A stretch of DNA of 64,000 bases from Muscardinus avellanarius (taxonomy: Eukaryota > Chordata > Mammalia > Rodentia > Gliridae): the NCBI GenBank assembly GCA_963383645.1, contig OY726563.1, positions 41,496,331 through 41,560,330 of the forward strand, given 5' to 3'. Made by a program: the position numbers and the translations under genes. Every line of letters begins with the position of its first letter. Position 1 is the stretch's first letter. Below the pieces are notes generated by a model. That model saw only the letters and a program-made list of their open reading frames with translations, was not told where the DNA came from and did not search any database. Shown piece after piece: positions 10,140 through 22,395 of this stretch.

Positions 10140-10330
10140 TAGTGAGCTAAGTGGCCAGAGGCAAGTGACCCAGGTGTTCTGAGCCTCTGTATGGCTGATC
10201 TGTAAAATGGCAACAAGATAACTTGGCAGACTGCTTGTGAGTATTATATGAGATAATGGGTATAAAGTGACCAGCTGTGGGCTTGGGATAGAGAAGTCAT
10301 TCAGTGAACCAGGGTCCTCTTCTGCACATT
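10140..10330 (+). mobile_element. MIR, decayed
   Basis: MIR-like order of AAGTGACCCAGGTGTTCTGA, GCCTCTGT...GATCTGTAAAATGG, ...GTGAGTATTATATGAGATAA, then a GTCATTCAGTGAACC end. Confidence 0.6.
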
Positions 10331-10335
10331 GAGGC

Positions 10336-11225
10336 CTGAATGTGGGGTAAGAAGTAAAATCCTGTTCCTGCCTTATAGGAGCACACAGGCAAATAAGAGT
10401 TTTAAGATACACAAGTGCCTGAATTAAGCATTCAGGAAGGGGCAACCTGTGGTCCAAATGGTCCAAGCACCATGGGATTTGGGCAAACTAAGGGATAAAA
10501 GGAACCAGGTTCCCTCTGCCCAAGTGAGGATCTTCATGCATGCTGTTCCCTTTATTTAGGACACTCTTCCATCCTCTTTAGTGCCTACTTCTCAGAAAAC
10601 ACTAATGTGTTGTTTATTTTTTTCTGTAGTGCTAGGAATGGACCTGGAGAGCAGGGAGTCAGGGTTATGAAGGCAGGATGGGGGAGCCCCTTCACTGTTA
10701 TAAATTAGGATGTACATGCTAGGCAACCAGCCTACCACAGATCAACAATGCCCCCCAAGGAAGTTCTTTAGCACAGTTCTCCAACCCTATGGCACCTCTA
10801 TAATCACACTGATCAAAGGTGTCCACACTGCTTCTGCCTGACCACAGTGGACTCCTACTGAAGGCAGAGGACAGTTTATACTTAAGCCCACCCCCAGCTT
10901 GGACCCAGGCCCAATATATCAAAGAATATCAGAAACAGTTTTCAGATTAAATGAGATAGGAGTGGGCAGCCAGGGAACACTTCTCCCTAGAAATTAAAGT
11001 GGGCTTGAAGATTATCAGGCAAGTCTGATTTCCACTGGTTGCCACAAAGAGGGATTTTCCCTTTGTTTCCCCAAAGAGTCACTTGCTCTAATGGGATCTC
11101 CCTGGGCACAAGGTCAGAGCACAAAGGAAACATTGCAGAGCTCTCCCATGTCTGCAGTCTACCTCCCTGAAGACCTGCCAGAAGTCCTTTGCTGCCCCTA
11201 GGAAGGTTCTGTGCAATAGTGTGAC
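10336..11225. other. OTUD5 intron 2, mainly single-copy
   Basis: No dimeric SINE here. A roughly 45-bp segment at 10,668-10,715 (GGAGCCCCTTCACTGTTATA) resembles one at 11,401-11,447 (GTAGCCCCTTCACTGATGTA). No exon candidate with splice sites was found. Confidence 0.5.
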
Positions 11226-12790
11226 CCTTTGCAACTCAGTGCAACCCTGTTTCAAAAAAAAGACTAAAATAATAGACCTGGGGGTGTAGCTTCAGGGTAC
11301 AATGCCCCTGGGTTCCATTCCCAGTACCGGAAAGAAAAATAAAACAGTCTACAACTGTCTCAAGTTTTCTATAGGCGAAGAGACCTGAGGGGTAGGGGCT
11401 AGGAAGGCAGAAAGGGGTAGCCCCTTCACTGATGTAAACAAGGATGTGGCTTCAGTGGCCACAGTGTCTCCTGCCCCCACCCCCCAGCCAAGCAGCACTT
11501 CCAGCAAGTCACATGTCCTGTCTGTGGGCTGGGGGCCCCCTGATGCAATCTTTCTTAGAAGCCAGGACCACAGAGCCTGCTGTGGCTGCCCTGGACTGCT
11601 GGAGAAGCTATTTCTGTAAACTGAGCTTGGGGTGCCAGCAGGCAGAGCTACCTGTAGCTATAGTAAACAGGAACTGGGATGGGAATTAAGGAGTTAAAAC
11701 CAGTCCACAACCAGGCTCAGGGAGTCAGACTGAGGTGTTAAAAAAAGTGTAATCCCCACGCTTGTAATCCCCACTCTTGGGAGGCTGACAGGAGGATCGC
11801 ATGGGTTCGAAGCCAGCTTCAGCTGCTTAGTGAAGCTCTCAGCAACTTAGTGAGACCCTGTTTCCAAATAAAATATATATTATAAAAAAAAGGTCTGGGA
11901 GTATAGCCTGGAGGTAGAAAGCCTCTGGGTTCCACCCCCAGTACCACCAAAAAAAAAAAAAAAATTAATAAAAAAAGTGTGCCTCCTATGGAAGGGCCTA
12001 CTATCACGTGCAGGCCTAGGAGCTCTATCTGCCAGAGATAGATGCCAAATGCAGGTAAAAGGAGGGATAGTGAAGAAAACAGGAGGAAAATCCCATGGGC
12101 ATCTGTCTCCCCCTTTTCACTGCTACTGACCCATTTACCTGGCAGAAAGGTCCTGATACCTCCTATCTGTGTAGCACTGGACAATACCCTTGGCTGAAAT
12201 GTCCTCACCCATATCAGGCGTGATGGCACATGCTTATAATCCCAGTACTTAGGAGGCTGAGACAGGAGGATTGAAGGTTCAAGGACAGCCTCAGCAAGTA
12301 ATGACTCTCATCAACTTAGGGAGACCCTGTTCCAAAAAATAAACTAAAACCGGGCGTGGTGGTGCACACTTGTAATTACAGCATTTGGGAGGCTGAGACC
12401 GAAGGATCATGGTTCACAGATAGCTTCAGCTACTAGTGAGGCCCTCCTCAACTTAGTGAGACCCTGTTTCAAAATAAAGAATAAAAAATAGGGAAGGGGA
12501 GCCGGGCGTGGTGGTGCACGCTTGTAATCCCAGCATTTGGGAGGCTGAGAGCGGAGGATGATCGCGGTTCGCAGACAGCCTTAGCTACTTAGTGAGGCCC
12601 TCTGCAACTCAGTGAGACCCAGTTTCAAAATAAAGAATAAAAAATAGGGCAGGAGGTATAGCTCGGAGGTCGAATCCCCTTGGGTTCCACCCCCAGACCC
12701 ACAAAAATAAAAATAAAAAAGGGCTGGGGGTACACTTTAGAGGTAGAATTTTCTGTTCAGTCCCCAGTACCACACACACAAAAAAGTCCT
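11226..12790 (+). mobile_element. SINE group with three-level nesting
   Basis: Partial dimer 11,226-11,332; dimer 11,745-11,960; then a nest: outer left half 12,214-12,345 and outer right half 12,718-12,785, separated by a left half 12,347-12,493 and a complete dimer 12,500-12,716. The outer element is bracketed by similar 12-mers GTCCTCACCCAT (12,201) and GTCCTCATTCAT (12,786). 11,340-11,740 and 11,975-12,210 are single-copy intron. Confidence 0.75.
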
Positions 12791-13151
12791 CATTCATAAT
12801 ATGGAGACAGTAAGTAGTAGTTTTCCATTTACTAGGTGTTGTAAAACTACAGGGGAAAGTTTGCCAAGTACCTGAGGCATAGGAGGTGGTCAAGAAACAG
12901 AGCTCCCCTAGTCATGAGGACAATGACTTCATAATATTGCTAACTACCCACGCATCAGCCAGAATGTTGTCGGAACTGCCTATTAAGCACTTCCTCATTT
13001 CTGTTGTGCTTCCCCTACCACAGGAAAGCCCCAAAATGCAGAGCTCAGGCTGACCATCCTTTTGTAAGCAGGACCACCTCTCTTCTTTTACTGAATCCAA
13101 AAGTCTGCAAGCATATATTCTGTGCTCTTGGTTTAAAACTTTAGCATTCTA

Positions 13152-13460
13152 AGCTGGGTGTGGTGGCTCACCCTTGAAATCCCAGCGCTTGGGAGGCTGA
13201 GACAGGAGGATCGCACAGGTTCAAAGCCAGCCTCAGCTACTTAGTGAGGCTCTCAGCAACTCAGTGAGACCCTATCTCCAAATAAAGTATAAAGTCTGGG
13301 AGTAAAGCCCAGAGGTAGAAAAGCCCCTGAGTTCTACTCCCAGTACCACACACACACACACACACACACACCCTTTAGCATTCTGAGGATGGGGGTGAAG
13401 CTCAGTGGTAAAGCACTTGCCACTGTGTGAGACCCTGGATTCCAGACCCAGTACAAAACA
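13152..13460 (+). mobile_element. dimeric SINE, (CA)n and ID element
   Basis: Dimer 13,152-13,347 runs into a (CA)12-like tail (13,348-13,371). A monomeric ID follows at 13,386-13,460, with GGGGTGAAGCTCAGTGGTAA and the CACTTGCC segment typical of ID elements. Confidence 0.8.
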
Positions 13461-13802
13461 ACCCTTCAGCAACCAAATATGGATACTATACAGCTTCTCA
13501 TATGGTATCCTCAAACATGGATGCGTTACAATGCTTCTCCACTCATCACAGATTTGGGGGGAATCCTTACACAATGATTATGAAGCTATACCCTAACTTT
13601 TGAATCACTAATGTAGAAGAAAATATGCATTTCTGAGCCATGAAAACAGCTACAGTACCTCCCCAAGAAGGAAGACTAGGGTTTCTTCAATGACAGAAAT
13701 AGGAAATTCACCCATCAGGCCTGCAAACATTCACGGGGATTATTAGCTTTTCTGACTTTCTGAGCCCCACCTATGCATCTGAGTCCAAAAAGCTCTCTTC
13801 CT

Positions 13803-14010
13803 GAGCTGGGCGTGGTGGCGCACGCTTGTGATCCCAGCATTCGGGAGGCTGAGACCGGAGGATCGTGGTTTTCGGACAGCCTCAGCTACTTAGTGATGCC
13901 TTTCACAACTCAGTAAGACCCTGTTTCAAAATAAAGAATAAAAAACAGGCAGGGGGTGTAGCTCAGATGTCAAATGCCCCTGGGTTCCATCCCCAGACCC
14001 ACAAAAAATA
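13803..14010 (+). mobile_element. dimeric SINE, 'AGACCC-end' subfamily
   Basis: Left half CTGGGCGTGGTGGCGCACGC; right half GGGGGTGTAGCTCAGATGTC and the diagnostic end CATCCCCAGACCCACAAAAA instead of CCCAGTACC. Confidence 0.85.
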
Positions 14011-14247
14011 AATAAAAAGCTCTCCTCCTCCCAAAAGGTTGGCTGGACTTTCCTGTGGGGGGGTCCAAGGTGGGGGAAAGAGTGACCCAATGAACAGGGG
14101 CAGGGGAATTCAGAAAACTTGTTTTGATAGAAACTGAAACTCCTCTTACTGATGGTGCACTTGGCCATCTGCACCTGCTTTCCCCTCCCAGAGTCCAGCT
14201 GGAAGGAGCCCCACACAGCCCCACCTCTGTTCCCATCCACAAGGCTC

Positions 14248-14492
14248 AGAAATCCTCATCACAAGCTGGGCATGGTGGCATATGCTTGTAACCCTAGTAC
14301 TTGGGAGACTGGATAGGAGGATCACAGGTTCAAAGGACAGCATCAGCAACGTAGTGAGGCTCTCAGTAACCTAGTAAGACCCTGTTTCCAAATAAAAAGT
14401 AAAAAAAAAAAAGCTGGGGGTATAGCTTGGAAGTAGAATGCCTCTTGTTCCAAACCCCCGTACCCCCCAAAAAAAAGAAATCCTCATCACAA
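14248..14492 (+). mobile_element. dimeric SINE with perfect 17-bp target duplication
   Basis: Body 14,265-14,475 is a B1-dID dimer. AGAAATCCTCATCACAA occurs at 14,248-14,264 and again at 14,476-14,492, a perfect target-site duplication that marks a relatively recent insertion. Confidence 0.9.
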
Positions 14493-14955
14493 TACTGTAA
14501 TCAGTTCTGCCAAAGACTTCACATTCCAACTCATTTGATCCTTACCCCTCTCCCCCGCCCCACTCCACAATCCTACTTTACTCAGTAGGGATACTGACAT
14601 GGAACCATGGCACAGCTGAGCCAAGATTTCAGTTAAGGAGATGATGGTGAGACTAGGCTCTTAAGGGGGTAAACAATGACCCCAGGTGGACACTGTATTA
14701 TGCTCACCCAAGCCAGCTGTCACCTTAGCCACCTTACTACCTAGGGCCAGACCTGATCCTGTCTGCCTCAGTTTCCCCAACAGTACATGCATGATTCAGC
14801 TGGAACCAGAAAAGACATGGGATTGGGCAGAGATTATAGGTATCAGGAGCTATATCCTTCCTAGGGCCCCAGAGGTCTGCATGAGCCTCCCCTTCACCAT
14901 ACACATACTTCTTTCCATTCTCAGCAGGAACACCAGTGTAGAAATGCACATGTAT

Positions 14956-15635
14956 AGCCGAGTAAGGTGGCACATGCTTGTAATCCCAGCATTTGGGAGG
15001 CTGAGACAAGGAGGATCGCAGTTTGAGGACAGCCTCAGCTACTTAGTGAGGTCCTTTGCAACTCACTGAGACCCTATTTCCAAATGAAGAATTTTTAAAA
15101 ATAGGGCTGGGAGTGTAGCTCAGAGGTAGAATGTCCCTGGATTCCATTCCCAATATCGCAAAAGAAAAAAAGAAAAAAAAAAAAGAAATGCACAGGTGTA
15201 CCCACATACAGCTAGCAAGGCCTGCCGGAAGTATTCCCTGAGACCAAATACCCCACACAACATACCACAACAAAACTTTATTTATTTTTTGCAGTACTGG
15301 GGATGGAACCCAGGGGCATTCTACCTCTGAGCTACACCACAGCCCTATTTTTTTATTCTTTACTTTGAAACCAGGTCTCACTGAGTTGCAGAAGGCCTCA
15401 CTAAGCAGCTGATGCTGTCCGTGAACCGCGATAACCCAGTCCGTTCTCAGCCTCCCGAATGCTGGGATTACAAGTGTGTGCCACCATGCCTGGCTTTTAT
15501 TCTCTATTTTGAAACAAGGTCTCGCTGAGTTGCAAAGGGCCTAAGTAGTATCTGAGGCTGTCTGTGAACCACGATCCTCCTGTCTCAGCCTCCCAAATGC
15601 TGGGATTACAAGCATGCACTACCACGCCCAGCACA
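14956..15635. mobile_element. opposed SINE copies (one plus, two minus)
   Basis: Plus dimer 14,956-15,165 followed by a poly-A/AG tail; minus dimer 15,290-15,497; minus left half 15,498-15,635. The plus and minus copies are inverted repeats 100-300 bp apart and could pair in a transcript. Confidence 0.8.
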
Positions 15636-15949
15636 ACAAAACTATTGCATGCAACAAGTAGATGCCCTTGCCAACAACCAGGGAAGACTGAAGGTTGTAT
15701 AAGATGTGAGGCTGTGCAAACTCAGGAACACCCCCCACCCAAACTGCCTACACACAGATACTTCCTTCCTAGCCTTTGCCAGGGGTAGGTACCTGGAGTA
15801 AGGAACCACTAATAGCTCTAACAATTTTGCCTCAACCCCTCTCTCCTGCTGTCTGGACGAAGTCCTACATCCTCAGGCTCCCTAAAACCAGGCTTATGTG
15901 GAGAAGAAAGACAGAGGAGAGCCTGCATTATCTTTCTTTCTTTTTATTT

Positions 15950-16365
15950 ATTTTGCAGTACTGAAAATTAAACTCAGGGGAATTCTACTTCTGAGCTACA
16001 TCCCCAACCCAATTTTTTATTCTTTATTTTGAAACAGGATCTCAATAAGTTGTGGAGGGCCTCACTAAGTAGCTGAGGCTGGCCATGAACCTGTGATCCT
16101 GTCTCAGCCTCCCATGTACTGGGATTACAAGCGTGTACCACCACACATTGCCCTGCATTATCTTTCAACAGGCATTTTTTGTGGTACTGGGGATGGAACC
16201 CAGGGGTCTTCTACCTCCAGGCTACACTACCAGACCTATTTTATATTTTTTATTTAGAAACAGGGTCTCTTAAGCCAGCTGAGGCTGTCTTCAAACCTGC
16301 ATGATCCTCCTGTCTCAGACTCCCAAGCACGGGAATTACAAGCGTGCACCAACATGCTCATCATT
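15950..16365 (-). mobile_element. two minus dimeric SINEs
   Basis: Copies at 15,950-16,148 and 16,170-16,365. The second is an intermediate form with CTCTTAAGCCAGCTGAGGCT in its left half. Confidence 0.8.
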
Positions 16366-16644
16366 CTACAGGCTTTAAGTATAGGGTTCTCACATTTGCT
16401 TCAGAGGTGCCTGGGGACCCCATACTCCCCAGGTTGCTGCCTTTCTCCCTGCCAGAAGAGCCAAAGTAAGTTCCACTAACTGATGTAAAAAGAAGTTTGG
16501 TGTCTGTAGGGAACATAAAAACAAACCACACAAATGTGATACAGCAACAGGAGAGACAACTCCCTACTCTGCTCCCCACAGACCTGTCCTGCTCCAGTGG
16601 GAACCTTGGCCCCACTGAGGGAAAAGAAGCCAAGAAGAAAAGAA

Positions 16645-17430
16645 AAATGTCTGGAAGCACATACCTGTAATCCCAGCTACTAGGAAGGCGAGGGTACTTG
16701 GACCGTAAGTACAAGGCCAGCCTGGGCAACTTAGCAAGCCCTTATCTTAAAATAAAAAGGACTGGGAGTCAGGCACGGTGGAACATATCTAAAATCCCAA
16801 TATTTAGGGCTGGGTGTGGTAGTGCACACTTGCAATCCCCGCGCTTGAGAGGCAGAGACAGGAGGATCGCGCAGGTTCGAAACCAGCCGTGCGCTCTGGC
16901 TTAGGAGACCCTGTTTCCAAATAAAAATGTAAAAATAGGTCTGGGAGTGTAGCCGGGAGGTAGAAGGGCTTCCAGGAACCCCAGTACCACCAAAAAAACA
17001 AAAAAACAAAACAAAAATAAATAAAATCCCAATATTTAGAAGCCTGAGACAGGAGGATTGATTGCAGGTATGAGGACAGCCTCAGCAATATAACAAGACT
17101 CACTGGGCATGGTGGTGCATGCTTATAATCGCAGCATTTGGGAGGCTGAGACAGGAGGATCATGGTTCACGGCTAGTCTCAGCTACTTAGTAAGACCCTT
17201 TGCAACTCAGTGAGACCCTCTTTCAAAATAAATAATAAAAAATAGGGCTAGGGGTGTAGCTTGGAAGTAGAATGCCCCTGGGTTCCATCCCCAGTATTGC
17301 AAAAAATAAATAAATAAAAATAACAAGACTAATCAACTTAGTGATAACCTATTTCAAAATAAAAGGGCTGGGGGTATAGCTCAGAGGTAAAATGCCCATG
17401 GGTTCAATCTCCAGTACCAAAGGAGAAAAG
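16645..17430 (+). mobile_element. compound SINE cluster
   Basis: Degenerate left half 16,647-16,765; scrap 16,766-16,805; variant-subfamily dimer 16,807-17,000 (GGGCTTCCAGGAACCCCAG end); scrap 17,020-17,100; dimer 17,102-17,310; right half 17,314-17,420. Repeated scraps such as AAAATCCCAATATTTAG on both sides of the 16,807 copy (about 16,791 and 17,023) look like its target-site duplication. Confidence 0.75.
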
Positions 17431-17504
17431 GGGGGGTAGAACTGTTTGCCTAGCATGAGCAAACCCCTGGGGTAGGAGTGTGGGGGGTATGTGTGTGTTT
17501 TGCT

Positions 17505-17935
17505 TGGGATTGAACCCTGGGGCAATTCTATCTCCAAGCTACATTCTCAGCCTTATTTCATTCTTCTTTTTAACTTTTATTTATTTTCTTTTGGCGGTAT
17601 TAGGGATGGAACCCAGGGGCATTCTACCTCCAAGCTACACCCCCAGTCCTATTTTTTATTATTTATTTTGAAATAGGGTCTGAGTTGCAAAGGGCTTCAC
17701 TAAGTAGCTGAGGCTGGCCGGGAACCACGATCCTATCTCAGTCTCCGAAATGCTGGGATTACAAGCGTGCACCACCACACCAGGCTTCATTCTTCATTTT
17801 GAAGTAGGGTCTCACTAAATTGCTGAGAACCTTTATAAAAGTTGACGCTGGCTTTGAACCTTCAATTCTCCTGTTTCAGTCTCCCAAGTACTGGGATTAT
17901 AGATGTATACCACCACACCCAGCTAAGGCCCTGAA
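17505..17935 (-). mobile_element. minus SINEs
   Basis: ID half 17,505-17,560; dimer 17,590-17,785; left half 17,786-17,925. Each half shows the reverse-complement core CTCCCAAGTACTGGGATTA or its variant. Confidence 0.75.
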
Positions 17936-18345
17936 GTTTATTCTCAGTAATACAAAAGGGGGGGGGCAGGAAAAAGGTGGGACTGTCAGGTAGCTGTGGC
18001 TAACATGGACTGTATCCCTACTACTCCCAAATCAGCACACCCTCAGGGGGCAGGGGAAAAAGGCAGAAGAACTCAGCCCCTCCCCCAGTATCCTGGTCTG
18101 AGAGGTCTGCTTCTCCGCTTAAGGATTCCTGTGGCAAAGATGCCACATGAAGGAATTCAGGACAAAGAAAGGTAGAAGGAAGTTGATGTACAGTAAAAAA
18201 ACATGGGAATCTTCTCCTTCTGTGGCCTAGTTCAACCTCAAACACTACTGTTCTGACACTGGCTGTGTATGCTAGACAAGAAACAGTTTTGGCTTTCTCT
18301 TGAAGCCTCAGTTTTCCTCATTTATAAATCAGTCAAAATTATCTC
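17936..18345. other. OTUD5 intron 2 with a probable MIR end
   Basis: Mostly single-copy. 18,240-18,335 (GACACTGGCTGTG...CTCAGTTTTCCTCATTTATAAA) resembles the centre of a MIR in plus orientation. Confidence 0.45.
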
Positions 18346-18349
18346 AAGC

Positions 18350-19115
18350 CAGTGTGGGGTGCACATTCCTGTAATCCCAGTAACTTGGGAAGCTGAGACT
18401 CAGTAACTTAGTGAGGCCCTCGGCAACTTAACAAGACCCTGTTTCAAAATAATAAGTAAAAAAGGCTCAAAGATAGAATGCACCTGAGTTCAATCCCTAG
18501 TACAATAAATTCTTTTTAAATCTAAGACCCATCCTTCCAGGTGTTAATGGTCAAGCCAAGACCAAAAAGCCCAGGGAAATGGCCTAGCTAATGTTTCTAG
18601 GCCCCATGGCCATAATACATACAACCCTACTTACTCTCCCATAACTCATGCAGATCCATCCATATGGTCTCCACTGTTCCCAGAGACCAGCACCACAGCC
18701 ATTGCCAGATTCAGATTTTTTTTGTGTGTGTGGTGTTGGGGATGGAACCCAGAAGCTTTCTACCTTCGGGCTACACTCCCAGCCGTATTTTCTATTTTAT
18801 TTGGAAACAGGGTCTCACTAAGTTGCTAAGAGCCTCACTAAGTAGCTGAGGCTGGCTTCGAACCCATGTGATCCTCCTGTCTCAGCCTCTCAAGCACTGG
18901 GATTACAAGTGTGCACCACCACGCCTGGCCCTGATTTATTTCTGTGTGTGTGTGTGATGTAGGGGACTGAACCTAGTGGTGTTCTACCTCTGAGTGACAT
19001 CCCAGCCCTTTTTATTTTTGAACAGGGTCTCCCTAAACTGCTAATGCTGGTCTCCATCTTGCAATGCTCCTGTTTCAGCTTCCCAAGTACTGGGACTATA
19101 GGCATGTAACACGCC
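18350..19115. mobile_element. three SINEs
   Basis: Plus dimer 18,350-18,510; minus dimer 18,718-18,930 with a T/TG tail; minus dimer 18,945-19,115 with a (TG)n tail. 18,511-18,717 is single-copy. Confidence 0.8.
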
Positions 19116-19489
19116 CTGCTAGAGTCAGAGATTTTTGCTGAGTCAAAGCCACAAGGAGAAAGGGAGGGAGAGACAAGTGATGCAGACTCATGTTTCTAGG
19201 AGGAGGTTATCTGAGCATAGCAGGGGCAAGGTGGGCCACAGGATACCTCTTTGAGACTCAGGCTCCCAAATCCACCTCACCCAAGCCTTCGCCAAGGCTC
19301 ATGAATCTCAAGATGATGATGGTGGGAGATAACTGGGTACAAAAAATGGATATTGGTTTACACCAGGGATACCTAGACCTCAGAGGGAAAACAGGGCAGA
19401 AGGCCACCTGCTTCAGTATTCCCAACATTCGAGGGCTACATGTTCTTGGCTTGAAGAAGTAAGTCCCAGAGTCACAGAATACAGCCAAG

Positions 19490-19618
19490 CCAGGCAAGGT
19501 GGCATGTCTGTCATCCTAGCTCCTCAGGAAGCTGAGGCAGGAGGATCACTGGAGCCCACAAGTGGGATACCAGCCTGGGTAGCAATAGTGAGACAGCTTC
19601 TCTAAATAAATAAATACC
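19490..19618 (+). mobile_element. fossil 7SL-derived monomer (FLAM/PB1-like)
   Basis: Reads GCCAGGCAAGGTGGCATGTC...GCTCCTCAGGAAGCTGAGGC...GGATCACTGGAGCCCACAAG...CAGCCTGGGTAGCAATAGTG and ends in (AAAT)n. It keeps the GAGCCC and CAGCCTGGG segments seen in Alu-like fossil monomers and has no ID half, so it is an older 7SL-derived element. Confidence 0.7.
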
Positions 19619-19759
19619 ACAGCCAAAGTCATCCAGCCAATGACAACCAGGCTAAGAAACTGGGGTTCCCAAGATCATGGAAATAATGAATCCTCTGGAC
19701 AACTCTGGGTTGCTATTCCAGCTCTGCCACTAATGACTCTTGAGAATATCCTCCTTCCC

Positions 19760-20877
19760 TTCCACCTCTCATACTGGGGACTGAACCCAGGGGCATTCAT
19801 CCTCTGAGCTATATCCCCAGCCCTATTTGTCTTTTATTATGAAACAGGGTCTCCGCTGAGTTGTTGAGGGTCTCGATGAGCGGTTGAGGCTAGCCTTGAA
19901 CCAGCAATCCTCCTGTTTCAGCCTCTCAAGTACTGGGATTGTTCACTGTCATGCTCAGCTCTCCCACTCTTTCTATTCTACCCTCCTTTCCCTCCCTCAC
20001 TTGCATGCAGTGCTAGGGATCAAACACAGAGTTTTGTGCAGGTTGAGAAAGTGTTCTACCACTGAGCTTCACCCACCCCTATGCTTTTCTGAGTCTTGTT
20101 CTTCTCACCTGTATATGGGATAATGATCCAAATTTCTTTATTTTTGGAACTAGTATTGAATCTAGGGTGTTCTATCTCCAACTACACTCCAAAGCCCTAT
20201 TTTTATTTATTTATTTATTTTGCGGTACTGGGGATGGAATCCAAGGGCATTCTACCTCCCAGCTACACACCCAGTCCATTTTTTGTGTGTGTGTGGTAAT
20301 GGGGATGGAAACAAGGGGTATTCTACCTTTGAGCTACAACCCCAGCCTGATTTTTTATTCTTTATTTTGAAGCAGGATCTGAGTTGTAAAGGGCCCAAGT
20401 AGTTGAGGATGTCCACGAACCATGATCCTCCTGTCTCAGCCTCCCAAATGCTGGGAATACAAGTATGCGTCACCATGCTTGGCTTGGATTTTTTTTTTTA
20501 TTATTTTGAAACAGGGTCCCACTAAGTTGCAAAGGGCCTAAGTAGCTGAGGCTGTTTGTGAATTGTGATCCTCCTGTCTCAGCATCCTAAATGCTGGGCT
20601 CACAAGTGTGCACCACCACGGTCAAACAGGGTCTCACCAGGTTGGTGAAATTCTCGCTAAATTGCTCAGACTAAAGCCAGGCATGTTAGCCGGGCGTGGT
20701 GGTACACACTTATAATCCCCGCGCTTGGGAGGCGGAGACAGGAGGATTGCGCAGGTTCGAAGCCATCTGAGCTGGCTTAAGAGACCCTGTTTCCAAATTC
20801 ATAAAAAGTATAAAAATAGGTCTGGGAGTGTAGCTCAGAGTTAAAAGGGTTTCCAGGAACCCCAGTACCACCAAAAA

Positions 20878-20912
<35 letters not shown>

Positions 20913-21205
20913 AGCCGGGCATGGTAGCACACACTTGTAATCCCCACGCTTGGGAGGCTGAGACAGGAGAATGGCACAGGTTTGAAGCCAGCCTCAGCTA
21001 CTTAGTGAGGCTCTTAGCAACTTAATGAGACACTGTTTCCAAATAAAGTATAAAATAGGTATGGGGGTATAGCCCAGAGGTAGAAAAGCCCCTGGGTTCC
21101 ACCCCCAGTACCACAAAAAAAAAATTGCTCAGAGTAGTCTTGAACCCATGATCCTCCTGTCTCAGCCTCCCAAGTACTGGGATTATAGGCATGTGCCAAT
21201 ACTTC
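19760..21205. mobile_element. dense SINE cluster, both orientations
   Basis: Minus: 19,764-19,960; ID 20,005-20,080; right halves 20,135-20,200 and 20,205-20,285; dimer 20,290-20,490; left half 20,495-20,625. Plus: variant-subfamily dimer 20,690-20,873 with an (AAAT)n tail to 20,911; dimer 20,913-21,118; scrap to 21,205. Confidence 0.75.
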
Positions 21206-21750
21206 TGGATAATGATCCAATTTTGCAGGTGAGCTTGAAGTACTCAGCTAAATGCCTGACACACAGTAGGGTTTAGGGATCCAAGATTACTCTCTACAGT
21301 TTCAACTTACCCAATTCCACTTCTCAGTTATATGCTCCTTCCACTATTCAATGCATGGCAGGAAGAGCATGCAGGCCTTTGCACTAGAGCCTGAGATGAC
21401 TGCCATCTGTCCCTGCACAGGCTAGGCTAGAAATAGGGGGACAGCAGGCTTGGGGACAAAGTCCCCTTCCCAGGCACATGTATTGTGTACTCTGCACCAG
21501 GGAAACCTCTAAAAAAGGCCTAGAGATGACCAGAGGCCACGTACTTCTGAGAGAGGCCATGGGACTTCTGAGGTTTTACAGAGAAAAGCCGAGGGCAGCC
21601 CAGTCAGGGGAAATGTGTAGCCATAGTGCTGATAAGGAAAGGCCTTCAACCTGCTGTGGTCAGCTCTTCCTGTAAGCTCGGGCCCCTTACTGGAAGGCCC
21701 CAAAGGGGGGGTGTTAGGGGAGAATAGCTAGACAGACACATATGAACAAA
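21206..21750. other. OTUD5 intron 2, single-copy
   Basis: No repeat core recognised; short frames on both strands lack splice or homology support. Confidence 0.45.
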
Positions 21751-21754
21751 TACT

Positions 21755-22205
21755 GCTCCTTTTTTGTGGTACTGGGGGTTGAGGCCTGGGGTAGTCTATC
21801 TCTGAGCAACACCCCAGCCCTATTTTTATTTAGAAACAGGGTCTCACTGCCGGGCATGGTGGCGCATGCTTGTAATCCCAGCATTCGGGAGGCTGAGACT
21901 GGAGGATCGCGGTTCGCGGACAGCCTCAGCTACTTAGTGAGGCCCTCCACAACTCAGTGAGATCCGGTTTCAAAGTAAAGAATAAAAAAAATTGGGCAGG
22001 GGGTGTAGCTCAGAGGTCAAATGCCTCTGGGTTACATCCCCAGACCTGCAAAAAAAAAAAAGAAAGAAAGAAAGAAAAAGAAACAGGGTCTCACTAGGTT
22101 GATGAAAGCCTCACTATTTGCTGAGACTGTCCTCAAACCTGTGATCCTCCTGTCTCAACCTCCCAAGTACTAGAATTATAGGCATGTGCCACCATGCCCA
22201 GCTTT
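21755..22205. mobile_element. plus SINE inserted in minus SINE, 17-bp TSD
   Basis: The outer minus dimer is split into 21,755-21,848 and 22,079-22,205. The inner plus dimer (21,849-22,078, AGACC-end subfamily) carries a (GAAA)n tail. AGAAACAGGGTCTCACT is repeated exactly at 21,832-21,848 and 22,079-22,095. Confidence 0.9.
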
Positions 22206-22209
22206 GCCT

Positions 22210-22395
22210 CTTTTTTTCCCCAGTACTGGGGACTGAACTCAGGTGTGCTCTACCACTGAGGTATATCCTAGCCCCCACCCTTTTTACTTTAAGATATGAC
22301 TTGCTAAATTGCTGAGGTTGGCCTTGAATTTGTAATCCTCCTGTAGTAGCCTCCGGAGTAGCTGGGATTATAGGTGTGCACACTGCATCCAGCAC
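22210..22395 (-). mobile_element. minus dimeric SINE, older
   Basis: Right half CCCAGTACTGGGGACTGAAC with TCTACCACTGAGGTATATCC; left half ...GAGTAGCTGGGATTATAGG. More diverged than neighbours. Confidence 0.7.
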
